Shown in pieces: positions 26,440 to 36,476 of a stretch of 64,000 bases of DNA. The DNA comes from Photorhabdus heterorhabditis (GTDB lineage Bacteria > Pseudomonadota > Gammaproteobacteria > Enterobacterales > Enterobacteriaceae), in contig NZ_RCWA01000011.1 in assembly GCF_018448905.1 (NCBI RefSeq), positions 1 to 64,000 on the forward strand, given 5' to 3'. The notes under the pieces are model-generated. The model was not told where the DNA came from. It did no database searches and saw nothing but the letters and a program-made list of their open reading frames with translations. Made by a program: the position numbers and the translations under genes. Every line of letters begins with the position of its first letter. Position 1 is the first letter of the stretch.

Positions 26440-29400
26440 ATGAATCAAGGTCAATTCTGGCATCGGCCAGAAAGAAAAAGGCGTTATTTTGCGGTGATTT
26501 TGGCTTCTTTGCTGGTGCTTTCTGGTTGTGACCAGTCTGACAGTTCTGATAATAATAAAACCGCTCAATCACAATCCACAGAAATTCAAAGCGAAAAAAC
26601 ATCTCTGCAATCAAATGTTCCACCAAAATTAGTAAAACAGAAAGATGCGGCATCATTGGCTGAGTTGGCAAAACGCTACGCGGGTAAAGAGGTGACAATT
26701 TTAGATGCTTCTGAGCTTCAACTTGATGGTGCCAGCGCAATGGTGGTGACATTTTCTGTTCCGTTAGATCCAAATCAAAATTTTGCCCAGAATGTCCATT
26801 TGGTCGATGTAAAAGAAGGCAAACTTGATGGTGCTTGGGAACTGTCAGATAACATGATGGAACTCCGTCTGCGTCATTTGCCTCCATCCCGTCAGTTGCA
26901 ATTGGTCGTAGATAAAGGGGTTAAAGGTATTAATGAGCGTCAGCTTGAAGCGGATTATGAGAAAACTCTGACAACAGAGACGATTTCTCCCTCTGTCGGT
27001 TTTGCCAGTAAGGGATCTCTGTTGCCAAGTAAAGTCGCAGAAGGTTTACCTGTGTTGGCACTCAATGTTAATCACGTTGATGTTAATTTTTTCAGGATCA
27101 AAGAGACAGCGCTGCCTTCTTTTATTGCCCAGTGGCAATATCGCAATAACCTAAATGACTGGGAATCTGAAGACATTCTTAAATATGCGGAATTGGTTTA
27201 TACCGGTCGTTTCGATCTCAATCCAACGTTAAATACCCGCGAAAAATTGCTATTGCCATTAAATAACATTAAAGCATTGCAGCAAGATGGTGTTTATATG
27301 GCGGTGATGCAACAGGCGGGTAAATACACCGATACCAATCCGGCAACCATGTTCACGTTAAGCGACGTTGGGGTTTCTGTGCATAGTTATCTGGATCAGA
27401 TGGATGTGTTTACCCAATCTCTGGAGCAAGGCAGTAGCTTGAAAGGCGTGGAAGTACGCTTGTTGGATGATAAAGGGCAGTTATTGTCAAAGACAATGAC
27501 AGATGGTGATGGACACGCAAGTCTGGAGAAAAGTGCAAAAGCTAAATTACTGCTTGCCACTCGTGATGGGCAAACCAGTATGATCGATTTGGCGTCACCC
27601 GCGCTGGATCTGTCTGAATTTGATATCGCAGGTCCACAAGGGTACAGCAAACAGTTTTTTGTCTTTGGGCCTCGTGATCTTTATCGCCCCGGTGAAACTT
27701 TGATTGTGAATGGTCTGTTGCGTGATGGTGATGGTCGTGCAATTAAAAGCCAGCCGGTCAAAGTTGATGTGTTGAAAACGGATGGTCAGGTAGTCCAGAG
27801 TTTTGTCTGGCAACCTGAAAATGGGTTGTATCAGTATCACTACGCTATTCCTCAATCAGCGGATACCGGTCTCTGGTCGTTACGTTTTGATTTGGGTGAT
27901 AACAAGTTTCGTTACTATAAGTTTAATGTAGAAGATTTTATGCCAGAGCGTATGGCGCTGGAAATTAGCAGTGAATTGCAGCCGGTGATGAAAAATCACA
28001 ATGTGGATTTTGCCATTAAAGGCCGTTACTTGTACGGTGCCCCTGCGGCGAATAATCGCTTGCAAGGGCAATTATTTCTGCGTCCAGACCGTGATGCGGT
28101 AGCAAAACTACCTGGCTATGAATTTGGTGCTATCAATGAAGAAAATCTCAGTCGTACATTAGATGAGTTTGATCTCATTCTGGATAGTGATGGTGGAACT
28201 GCACTGGATGTTAAGGCGGAAAATTGGAGTTCAGTCACATCACCGGTAAAAGTGATTGTACAGGCAAGCCTGCTTGAGTCTGGTGGTCGCCCGGTTACAC
28301 GTCGTGTTGAGCAAACTGTGTGGCCAGCCGAAAAACTGGTTGGTATTCGTCCATTGTTTGGTCGGAAACAGGTTTATGACTATCGTACTGGTCGCGACCA
28401 AAGCCGTTATAACGTGGATGAAAATTCATTAGCTGAATTTGAGCTGGTCTATGCGGACGCCAATGGTAAAAAATATGTGGCGAAAGATCTGACCGCCCGT
28501 CTGGTTTATGAACGTCGTGATTATTATTGGCGTTGGTCGGATGGTGAAGGTTGGCAATCAGGTTATGATCAGAAAGATCTGGTGATGGCAGACGAGCATA
28601 TCCAGATTGCTCAGGATGGTACGGCAAAAGTCAGCTTCCCGGTTGATTGGGGTTCGTACCGTATTGAAGTGGTTAATCCAGAAAATCAATTAGTGACCAG
28701 CGTTAATTTCTGGGCCGGTTATTCATGGCAGGACAATACAGGAGGCACAGGAGCTGTTCGTCCTGATCAGGTGAAATTGTCTCTGGATAAACCGGCTTAT
28801 CAGGTGGGCGAGAAAGTAAAATTGCATATGGTTGCACCACAGGCGGGCAAAGGTTATTTGTTGGTGGAATCCAGTGAAGGGCCGCTCTGGTGGCAGGAAA
28901 TTAATGTGCCGGAGCAAGGTCTGGATGTGGAAGTGCCGATCAATAAAGAGTGGCGTCGTCATGACCTTTATCTGACTGCCGTGGTTGTACGTCCGGGTGA
29001 TAAATCTCGTCAGGCGACACCGAAACGGGCCATTGGCGTGTTGCACCTGCCGTTGGCTGATGAAAATCGTAGACTGGATTTGACGCTATCCGCCCCAGAA
29101 AAAATGCGTCCGAATCAGGATTTGACCGTTAAAGTTAAAGCAACACCACAGCCAGGGCAACCATTGCCTAAACAGGTTAATGTGTTGCTTTCTGCTGTCG
29201 ATACCGGGGTGTTGAATGTCACGAACTTTAAAACCCCGGACCCCTACCAGGTCTTTTTGGGTCGTAAACGTTACAGCGTCGATCAATATGATGTGTATGG
29301 TCAGTTGATTGAAGGTGATGGTCGGTTGGCGAATCTGCGTTTTGGCGGTGATGGTGATGAGAATGCGCTTGATCGCGGAGGTAGAAAACCACTGACTGAA

Positions 29401-31470
29401 GTCAATATTATTGCTGAACAGGCACAGCCCGTAGCGTTGAATGAAAAAGGAGAAGGGGAGATTGTTCTGCCAATTCCTGATTTCAATGGTGAATTGAGGC
29501 TGATGGCTCAGGCGTGGAGTGAGAACGAGTTCGGTCATGGTGAAAGCAAAATTACCATTGTTGCACCGGTGATTACACAGATGGCATTACCGCGCTTTAT
29601 GGCTGGTGGTGATCATTCATTGCTATCGCTGGATCTCACTAATTTGACTGAACAGACGCAAGATCTGACTTTAAACTTTACGACTGATGGTCTGATCAAA
29701 TTAGAAGGTGCTGCCAACAAGGAAATAACCTTGGAAAAAGGTAAACGTATGACAGTTGAAATTCCTGTTACAGCGGATCGTGGTTTTGGTCAGGGGGAAA
29801 TTTTCCTGACAGTCGATGGCCTTAATTTACCGGGTGAAAATCTGAAACAGTATAAAAATAGCTGGAAGATTGGAGTGCGTCCGGCACAACCGGCGGAAAC
29901 CATGCTGTTTGCTGATGTTATCCATCAGGGAGAAAATTGGCAGTTACCGTTAGATGCAATATCGGGTTTAGCGCCAGAAACGCTCGAAGGTCAGTTGTTA
30001 CTAACCAGCCGTCCGCCGTTACAGATTTCGCGTTATATCCGAGAACTGTACGCCTATCCGTATGGTTGTCTTGAGCAGACTATTAGTGGACTTTATCCAT
30101 CGCTTTATTCAAATGAAGCAGAATTGAAAAAATTGGGTATCAAAACGGAAAGTGACAGCAAACGTCGGACGAGTATTGATGAGGGGATTATCCACTTGTT
30201 AAGTATGCAGCGCCACGACGGTGGATTTGCCTTGTGGGATAGGGCCGGAGATGAAGAATATTGGTTAACGGCTTATGCTACCGATTTTCTGTTCCGTGCA
30301 AGTCAGAGAGGCTATAGCGTACCGAATGATGCACTAAATTCTGCCAATAACCGTCTGTTGCGTTATTTACAGGATAAGAATGTCATTAACTATCGCTACA
30401 GTCAGAATCAGGAAGCAATGCGGTTCTCAGCTCAGGCTTATGCTGGTTTGGTGCTTGCCAGTCAGCAGAAAGCGCCGTTAGGTGCCCTAAGACAAGTTTA
30501 TGAACGCCGTTCTCAGGCAGGAAATGGCTTGTCATTAGTACAATTGGGAGTTGCACTGAAACTGATGGGTGATAACACCAGAGCAGATGAAGCGGTTCGC
30601 TTGGGAATCAATAAAAATCGTCATGATGAGTTCGGATTGGGGGATTACGGTAGTGCTATCCGTGACAACGCCCTGATTGTCGCGCTGTTGACTGAAAATA
30701 ATATATTGCCAAAAGATCGTGATGAAAAATTGCTGGAGCTGTCTGATGAGTTGCCATCCCGTAACTATTTTTCAACTCAGGAGAGTAATTCACTCTATCT
30801 GGCAGGGCGTTTCTTTATAAATGCTTCGGAACAACCATGGGCAGCGGTAGTTAATCAGCAAGTGCCGCCGTTGAGCAGCAGCAGATCATGGAATCAGGTG
30901 ATGAATGCAGAGCAGATCCTGCAAGGAGTTAATATCAGCAATCGTGGTAACAGTACGCTCTATTCTCGTTTGAATGTCGTCGGTTATCCACAATATTCAC
31001 CGAAACCCTACTCTAATGTATTGAACATCCAGCGTAGTTATCTAGATCTAAATGGTAATCCGGTTTCTATTGATCGTCTGAGAAGTGGTGAAATGGTAGT
31101 GGTGAAGCTGGTGGTCAACTCAGATAAATCAGTACCGGATGCTTTGGTTGTTGATTTGCTGCCTGCCGGTTTAGAAGTGGAAAACCAGAACCTGGCTAAT
31201 AGCAGTGCCAGTTTGAGCGATAGTGCTACTAATCTCCAGGAATTGATTGGTGATATGCAGCAGGTGACTATTCGTCATACTGAATATCGTGATGATCGGT
31301 ATGTGGCAGCGGTCGCAGTTGATCCCTATCAGCCGGTGACGTTGCTGTATTTGGCTCGTGCGGTGACACCGGGTGTCTACACGATTCCGGCACCTCAGGT
31401 TGAATCTATGTATGTCCCTTACTGGCGAGCGGTGGGATCTACCCCTGAAAAATTGGAAGTTGTCCGCTAA
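26440..31470 (+). CDS. yfhM: bacterial alpha-2-macroglobulin lipoprotein
   Basis: 1676 residues. A signal sequence ends in the lipobox LSGC with Cys30. Macroglobulin-like domains follow, then the thioester motif CLEQ at 1210-1213 within YPYGCLEQTISGLYP, and a helical thioester domain. It is thought to trap foreign proteases in the periplasm by covalent thioester attack. Asp31 after the lipid Cys suggests inner-membrane retention. The partner pbpC lies 56 bp downstream, the conserved pairing that suggests cell-wall repair and protease defence together. Confidence 0.95.
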   Translation: MNQGQFWHRPERKRRYFAVILASLLVLSGCDQSDSSDNNKTAQSQSTEIQSEKTSLQSNVPPKLVKQKDAASLAELAKRYAGKEVTILDASELQLDGASAMVVTFSVPLDPNQNFAQNVHLVDVKEGKLDGAWELSDNMMELRLRHLPPSRQLQLVVDKGVKGINERQLEADYEKTLTTETISPSVGFASKGSLLPSKVAEGLPVLALNVNHVDVNFFRIKETALPSFIAQWQYRNNLNDWESEDILKYAELVYTGRFDLNPTLNTREKLLLPLNNIKALQQDGVYMAVMQQAGKYTDTNPATMFTLSDVGVSVHSYLDQMDVFTQSLEQGSSLKGVEVRLLDDKGQLLSKTMTDGDGHASLEKSAKAKLLLATRDGQTSMIDLASPALDLSEFDIAGPQGYSKQFFVFGPRDLYRPGETLIVNGLLRDGDGRAIKSQPVKVDVLKTDGQVVQSFVWQPENGLYQYHYAIPQSADTGLWSLRFDLGDNKFRYYKFNVEDFMPERMALEISSELQPVMKNHNVDFAIKGRYLYGAPAANNRLQGQLFLRPDRDAVAKLPGYEFGAINEENLSRTLDEFDLILDSDGGTALDVKAENWSSVTSPVKVIVQASLLESGGRPVTRRVEQTVWPAEKLVGIRPLFGRKQVYDYRTGRDQSRYNVDENSLAEFELVYADANGKKYVAKDLTARLVYERRDYYWRWSDGEGWQSGYDQKDLVMADEHIQIAQDGTAKVSFPVDWGSYRIEVVNPENQLVTSVNFWAGYSWQDNTGGTGAVRPDQVKLSLDKPAYQVGEKVKLHMVAPQAGKGYLLVESSEGPLWWQEINVPEQGLDVEVPINKEWRRHDLYLTAVVVRPGDKSRQATPKRAIGVLHLPLADENRRLDLTLSAPEKMRPNQDLTVKVKATPQPGQPLPKQVNVLLSAVDTGVLNVTNFKTPDPYQVFLGRKRYSVDQYDVYGQLIEGDGRLANLRFGGDGDENALDRGGRKPLTEVNIIAEQAQPVALNEKGEGEIVLPIPDFNGELRLMAQAWSENEFGHGESKITIVAPVITQMALPRFMAGGDHSLLSLDLTNLTEQTQDLTLNFTTDGLIKLEGAANKEITLEKGKRMTVEIPVTADRGFGQGEIFLTVDGLNLPGENLKQYKNSWKIGVRPAQPAETMLFADVIHQGENWQLPLDAISGLAPETLEGQLLLTSRPPLQISRYIRELYAYPYGCLEQTISGLYPSLYSNEAELKKLGIKTESDSKRRTSIDEGIIHLLSMQRHDGGFALWDRAGDEEYWLTAYATDFLFRASQRGYSVPNDALNSANNRLLRYLQDKNVINYRYSQNQEAMRFSAQAYAGLVLASQQKAPLGALRQVYERRSQAGNGLSLVQLGVALKLMGDNTRADEAVRLGINKNRHDEFGLGDYGSAIRDNALIVALLTENNILPKDRDEKLLELSDELPSRNYFSTQESNSLYLAGRFFINASEQPWAAVVNQQVPPLSSSRSWNQVMNAEQILQGVNISNRGNSTLYSRLNVVGYPQYSPKPYSNVLNIQRSYLDLNGNPVSIDRLRSGEMVVVKLVVNSDKSVPDALVVDLLPAGLEVENQNLANSSASLSDSATNLQELIGDMQQVTIRHTEYRDDRYVAAVAVDPYQPVTLLYLARAVTPGVYTIPAPQVESMYVPYWRAVGSTPEKLEVVR

Positions 31471-31474
31471 ACCC

Positions 31475-31500
31475 AGCCCTTACGCCTAAGCGTAAGGGCT
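31475..31500 (+). terminator. hairpin between yfhM and pbpC
   Basis: AGCCCTTACGC and GCGTAAGGGCT form an 11-bp perfect stem with a 4-base loop. The tail (GATTTCTTATC) is weak, so partial termination seems likely within the gene pair. Confidence 0.6.
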
Positions 31501-31526
31501 GATTTCTTATCAGGTATTCCAAATCG

Positions 31527-33845
31527 ATGAAAAAAACATATCGCCTCATTTGGTTGATTGTGCTGTCGTTGTTTCTGATCCCGGCGAGTCTATGGCTGGC
31601 CGATAAAGTTTGGCCTTTGCCATTGCGTGAAGCCAAAATGGCACGGATTGTCGTGAGTGAGGATGGTACTCCGCTTTGGCGTTTTGCCGATGATGAAGGG
31701 GTTTGGCGCTACCCGGTAACACTGAATCAAGTGTCACCGGAATATATTCAGGCACTACTGACTTATGAAGATCGCTGGTTCTATCAACATCCAGGAATTA
31801 ACCCGATTTCTCTTGTCAGGGCGGCTTGGCAAGATATACGAGCAGGTAAAATTTTGTCGGGCGGGAGTACGTTGTCAATGCAGGTTGCCCGGTTGATTGA
31901 TCCGCATTCACGTACCTTGAGCGGGAAGTTGAAACAAATCGGGCGTACATTACAGCTTGAGTGGCACTACTCTAAAGATGACATTCTTGAAATGTATCTG
32001 AATCGTGCCCCGTTTGGTGGTACGTTGCAAGGAATTGGAGCGGCGAGTTGGGCTTATCTGGGAAAACCGCCATCTGAGCTTTCTTCAGGAGAAGCCGCTT
32101 TATTGGCTGTTTTGCCACAGGCACCCAGCCGTTTAAGGCCAGATCGTTATCCTGAACGAGCACAGTCTGCCCGTAATAAGGTTTTGCAACGATTGGCAGA
32201 GTATAAAATCTGGCCGGAAGAGAAAGTGGCGGATATTCGGCAAGAAACATTGTGGTTAGCGCCTCGGCAGGTGCCACAGCTTGCGCCGCTTCTTGCCAGA
32301 CGAATGGCTAAAGGTCGTCGTCAGGAAATCATCAAAACAACGATTGATGTGGGATTACAACGCCAGCTTGAGGATATGGCGGTAAATTGGAAGTATCAGT
32401 TATCGGATAAAACTTCAGTCGGGGTATTAGTGGTCGATCACACTGATATGGCGGTGAAAGCTTATATTGGTTCTCTTGATTTCCGGGATGACAGCCGTTT
32501 TGGTCATGTTGATATGATAAGTTCATGGCGTTCGCCAGGATCAACGCTGAAACCATTTTTGTATGCCATGGCGTTGGATGATGGGCTGATTCATGGGGAG
32601 TCACTTTTACAGGATGTGCCTCGCCGCTTTGATTATTACCGTCCGGGAAATTTTGACAGTAGTTTTAATGGCCCGGTCAGTGCCAGTGAGGCATTGGTCC
32701 GCTCGTTGAATTTACCCGCAGTACAACTACTTGAAGCATATGGTGCTAAACGGTTTACCGCTAATATGCGTAATGTGGGAACCGTTTTACGTTTTCCTCC
32801 CGGTAGCGAACCCAATTTGTCATTGATTCTTGGTGGAACGGCAACCCGGATGGATCAATTGGTGGCGGCTTACACCGCGTTTGCCCGTCAGGGAAAAGTT
32901 TCTCCTCTGAGATTCACACCGCAGCAGAAATTGCGTGACAGACAACTTTTTTCTCCGGGGGCAGCATGGATAGTCAGGCGGATGATGGCCGGAGAAGGGC
33001 GTCCACAACCTGATGATGTATTACCGGCGCAAGTGCCACTGGCCTGGAAAACCGGTACCAGCTATGGCTACCGCGACGCTTGGGCTATTGGTTTAAATGC
33101 CCGTTATACTATAGGTGTTTGGGTTGGTAGGCCGGACGGAACGCCGGTTGTGGGGCAATTCGGTTATGCCACTGCGATTCCGATAATGACTCAGATCAAT
33201 AACTTGTTGTTGGCGAATATGCATAATGGCGCTAAATGGATTCCTTCTGATCCACGCCCGGCAAGTGTTAGTCAGGCAATAATTTGTTGGCCAGGTGGGC
33301 AGAGTCTGCCTCAGGGAGACAGTAATTGCCGTCAACGCCGTTTGAGTTGGATACTTGATCATACGGTTCCTCCTACATTGCCTGCTGTGGGGCAGGAAGG
33401 TATTTCGGGCATTAATGAACAGGTATGGGTGGATAAAAAAGGGTTGCGTGTCGCTCCTGATTGTTTTAACGCTGAGCCTAAAAATATCGCTTTATGGCCG
33501 ATTACTCTCGAGTCATGGTTGCCTGAGGAGGAGCGTCGAGCGCAACGTTTGCCACCCATTAATCCGCAATGCCCACCGCTGAAATTAGATCAGGCGCCCT
33601 TGTTAATTGTTGGTATTCATAACGGTGATGTGTTGAAACGGCTTCCCGGTATTGACAGCCTTGATTTACGTATTACGACTCAGGGGGGAAGTGGTCAGCA
33701 ATGGTGGTTCCTAAATGGAGAACAAATTATGACCACAGAAAATAATCAGGCGCTGGTGCAGACATTGACCCAACCGGGAAAATATCAGCTTAGTGTTTTG
33801 GATTTGGGAGGGCAGATAGATTCTGTGAATTTTATCTTGAAGTAA
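31527..33845 (+). CDS. pbpC: penicillin-binding protein 1C
   Basis: 772 residues. A membrane anchor (about 8-25), a family 51 glycosyltransferase domain with catalytic Glu81 in TYEDRWFYQHPG, and a transpeptidase domain with Ser339-x-x-Lys342 (SPGSTLKPF) and KTGTS. A C-terminal beta-rich extension (biotinylated-receptor-like) closes it. It polymerises peptidoglycan; its role is accessory in E. coli. Likely co-transcribed with yfhM. Confidence 0.95.
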   Translation: MKKTYRLIWLIVLSLFLIPASLWLADKVWPLPLREAKMARIVVSEDGTPLWRFADDEGVWRYPVTLNQVSPEYIQALLTYEDRWFYQHPGINPISLVRAAWQDIRAGKILSGGSTLSMQVARLIDPHSRTLSGKLKQIGRTLQLEWHYSKDDILEMYLNRAPFGGTLQGIGAASWAYLGKPPSELSSGEAALLAVLPQAPSRLRPDRYPERAQSARNKVLQRLAEYKIWPEEKVADIRQETLWLAPRQVPQLAPLLARRMAKGRRQEIIKTTIDVGLQRQLEDMAVNWKYQLSDKTSVGVLVVDHTDMAVKAYIGSLDFRDDSRFGHVDMISSWRSPGSTLKPFLYAMALDDGLIHGESLLQDVPRRFDYYRPGNFDSSFNGPVSASEALVRSLNLPAVQLLEAYGAKRFTANMRNVGTVLRFPPGSEPNLSLILGGTATRMDQLVAAYTAFARQGKVSPLRFTPQQKLRDRQLFSPGAAWIVRRMMAGEGRPQPDDVLPAQVPLAWKTGTSYGYRDAWAIGLNARYTIGVWVGRPDGTPVVGQFGYATAIPIMTQINNLLLANMHNGAKWIPSDPRPASVSQAIICWPGGQSLPQGDSNCRQRRLSWILDHTVPPTLPAVGQEGISGINEQVWVDKKGLRVAPDCFNAEPKNIALWPITLESWLPEEERRAQRLPPINPQCPPLKLDQAPLLIVGIHNGDVLKRLPGIDSLDLRITTQGGSGQQWWFLNGEQIMTTENNQALVQTLTQPGKYQLSVLDLGGQIDSVNFILK

Positions 33846-34071
33846 ACGATTCAGTTAAAAGTGTGATTTGTACGAAAAAATGGTAATTTTCGCTAAGGAA
33901 AATTTAATAAATTGTTATGTTTTCTGTAGGCAACCGTCTTTCGTGCCCCTATAATCAACGCCTCTTTTTATCCCTGCTAGGGTTGCGGGAATGAATATTA
34001 CCCGATCAACTTTTATCGGGAATAAAAAATTAAAATTATCTGTTGCTGAAAGAAGAGCCAAGAGGTTATCC

Positions 34072-34497
34072 ATGACGGTTGAACGTACTTTTTCTATTAT
34101 TAAACCTAATGCTGTGAAGAAAAATGCTATCGGGTCCATTTATGCCCGTTTTGAAAGCGCTGGGTTTAAAATCATTGCCGCCAAAATGCTTCACCTGACC
34201 CGTGAACAGGCTGAAGGTTTCTATGCAGAGCACAAAGGCCGCCCTTTCTTTGATGGTCTGGTGGAATTCATGACTTCGGGTCCAATTGTGGTTCAGGTAT
34301 TGGAAGGCGAGAATGCAGTACAGCGTCACCGTGACTTGATGGGTGCAACCAATCCTGATAATGCATTGGCCGGTACTCTGCGCGCTGATTATGCAGACAG
34401 CTTTACTGAAAATGCGGTGCACGGTTCTGATGCTGTTGAATCTGCCAACCGTGAAATCGCGTATTTCTTCACTGAAAATGAAATTTGCCCACGCTAA
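34072..34497 (+). CDS. ndk: nucleoside diphosphate kinase
   Basis: 141 residues from ATG 34072 ([15 protein letters not shown]); earlier in-frame ATG 33991 would add a non-homologous leader. Catalytic His117 is in NAVHGSD. It transfers the gamma-phosphate between nucleoside triphosphates and diphosphates. The 220-bp leader contains small hairpins (CCCGAT/ATCGGG at 34001-34020). Closed by a strong terminator. Confidence 0.97.
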   Translation: MTVERTFSIIKPNAVKKNAIGSIYARFESAGFKIIAAKMLHLTREQAEGFYAEHKGRPFFDGLVEFMTSGPIVVQVLEGENAVQRHRDLMGATNPDNALAGTLRADYADSFTENAVHGSDAVESANREIAYFFTENEICPR

Positions 34498-34548
34498 CTG
34501 ATTTACAGTTAGCCGTAGCATCATTGCATTAAAGTTTGTACAATGCCG

Positions 34549-34577
34549 CGCCCCGTTGTTAATTCAACGGGGCGTTT
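34549..34577 (+). terminator. ndk terminator
   Basis: CGCCCCGTTG and CAACGGGGCG form a 10-bp GC-rich stem with a 6-base loop, followed by TTTATTATTT. Confidence 0.85.
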
Positions 34578-34680
34578 ATTATTTGTCACTATACTAAATT
34601 GATAGTGGTACCCGAATTGAAACTTCGCGTTGAATTCATCAGCGCAGAGCCGAAAGTGTAACAACGAGGCAATGTAAGAA

Positions 34681-35859
34681 ATGTCCCAACCAAATACTGT
34701 GGCACAAGTTGCTGCTTCTGTCGTGTCTGAAACTCCAGAAAATAAAAGCGGTAAAATTAACTTACTTGATCTGGACCGCAAGCAAATGCGTCAGTTTTTC
34801 GTTGATATGGGGGAAAAACCCTTCCGTGCCGATCAAGTGATGAAGTGGATATATCACTACTGCTATGACGATTTTGAGCAGATGACGGATATTAACAAAA
34901 CTCTGCGAGCAAAATTGCAGCAGGTTGCTGAGATTCGTGCGCCTGAAGTTGCAGAAGAGCAACGTTCAGCCGATGGTACGATTAAATGGGCTATCAGTGT
35001 TGGTGATCAACAAGTTGAAACGGTTTATATCCCAGAAGATGATCGGGCAACGTTGTGTGTCTCTTCTCAGGTAGGATGTGCACTGGAGTGTAAGTTTTGC
35101 TCAACTGCTCAGCAAGGGTTTAACCGTAATTTGCGGGTTTCTGAAATTATTGGGCAGGTTTGGCGTGCCGCAAAAATTATTGGCTCACTGAAATCTAGTG
35201 GTCGTCGTCCGATTACTAACGTCGTTATGATGGGAATGGGTGAACCTCTGCTTAACCTGAATAACGTAGTGCCTGCCATGGAAATCATGATGGATGATTT
35301 TGGTTTTGGTCTGTCCAAACGCCGCGTGACGCTATCGACATCAGGAGTGGTGCCTGCGTTAGATAAACTTGGCGATATGATTGATGTTGCTTTGGCCATT
35401 TCCCTGCATGCGCCGACAGATGATATTCGTGATGATATCGTCCCGATCAACCGTAAATATAATATTGAGCAGTTCCTTGCCGGTGTACGCCGTTATTTGA
35501 CTAAATCTAATGCCAACCAAGGGCGTGTGACAGTGGAATATGTCATGTTGGATCAGATTAATGACAGCGTGGAGCAGGCACACCAATTGGCTGCATGCTT
35601 AAAAGATACACCGAGTAAAATCAACTTGATCCCATGGAACCCATTTCCAGGTGCGCCATATGGTCGCAGTTCTAACAGCCGTATCGACCGTTTTGCCAAG
35701 GTGCTTATGGGGTATGGTTTCACAACCATTGTTCGTAAGACCCGTGGAGATGATATTGATGCTGCATGTGGCCAGCTTGCCGGTGATGTTATTGATCGTA
35801 CAAAACGTACATTGAAAAAACGTCAGTCAGGTGAACCTATTCAGGTAAGAACGGTCTGA
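34681..35859 (+). CDS. rlmN: 23S rRNA/tRNA adenine-C2 methyltransferase RlmN
   Basis: 392 residues. A radical-SAM enzyme with the CxxxCxxC cluster motif Cys133, Cys137 and Cys140 (CALECKFC), GMGEPLLN, and the C-terminal catalytic Cys in DAACGQL near 363. It methylates A2503 of 23S rRNA and A37 of some tRNAs. It depends on the Fe-S clusters made by the isc genes. In the usual rlmN-(pilW)-rodZ-ispG-hisS order. Confidence 0.97.
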   Translation: MSQPNTVAQVAASVVSETPENKSGKINLLDLDRKQMRQFFVDMGEKPFRADQVMKWIYHYCYDDFEQMTDINKTLRAKLQQVAEIRAPEVAEEQRSADGTIKWAISVGDQQVETVYIPEDDRATLCVSSQVGCALECKFCSTAQQGFNRNLRVSEIIGQVWRAAKIIGSLKSSGRRPITNVVMMGMGEPLLNLNNVVPAMEIMMDDFGFGLSKRRVTLSTSGVVPALDKLGDMIDVALAISLHAPTDDIRDDIVPINRKYNIEQFLAGVRRYLTKSNANQGRVTVEYVMLDQINDSVEQAHQLAACLKDTPSKINLIPWNPFPGAPYGRSSNSRIDRFAKVLMGYGFTTIVRKTRGDDIDAACGQLAGDVIDRTKRTLKKRQSGEPIQVRTV

Positions 35860-35942
35860 ATTCAGGCATGTCCTGTAATACAGTAACTACAGTAACTGAA
35901 ATTATTGCTATAATTGCGAATCCTTAATCAATGAGGATAGTT

Positions 35943-36353
35943 ATGATAAGGACGTTATCGGGAATGATTGTTGCTGCCGCATTATTGGCAGGTTGTTCCA
36001 GTCAACCAGCAAACGGAAATAAACAGCGAATAGTGGCAACAGAAACTCGGATTCAACTGGGAATGGCTTATCTGGCTGAAGGCAATTTGCCGGCTGCCAG
36101 ATATCACTTTGATAAAGTATTACGGGCAAAGCCTGACCATTATCAGGCTCAATTGGGTATGGCATTATATGAGCAATATTCCGGCCAGCCGGAAGCTGCT
36201 CGTCAGCGTTATAAAATAGCAATGCAGTATGCGCCAGGAAATGATACGGTATTGCATCATTACAGCGCTTTTCTCTGTGAACAGGGGCAGCATGAAGAAG
36301 CCAAAATGTTGTTTGCCGGGAGCAATGCTGACAGGCGTATTTGTTATCAATGA
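35943..36353 (+). CDS. pilW: PilW/PilF-like TPR lipoprotein, shortened
   Basis: 136 residues from ATG 35943, chosen for its AGGA ribosome site; ATG 35931 is in frame. A signal sequence ends in a lipobox (LLAGC). TPR units follow (GMAYLAEGNLPAARYHFDKVL; GMALYEQYSGQPEAARQRY). Homologues called type IV pilus stability protein PilW in this spot are about 240 residues, so roughly the last 100 residues appear missing. The sequence after the stop shows no continuation I recognise. May be a shortened functional lipoprotein or a decaying gene. Confidence 0.75.
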   Translation: MIRTLSGMIVAAALLAGCSSQPANGNKQRIVATETRIQLGMAYLAEGNLPAARYHFDKVLRAKPDHYQAQLGMALYEQYSGQPEAARQRYKIAMQYAPGNDTVLHHYSAFLCEQGQHEEAKMLFAGSNADRRICYQ

Positions 36354-36476
36354 TTTGCCGCTAGTAAAATAGCAAATCTATTTCGCCGCGCAGGCTGTTG
36401 CATAATGTAAAAATTATCGCAAGAGAAGCCGGCGCGAAGTTTTCCACAACCTGAACAGTGCTGCATCTTCTTGCTA

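Noticed and set aside
29086-29538. 150-codon minus-strand frame inside yfhM and similar long shadows in pbpC, zipA and the tre genes
   Set aside because: They lie wholly inside well-conserved genes on the other strand or frame and show no family motif.
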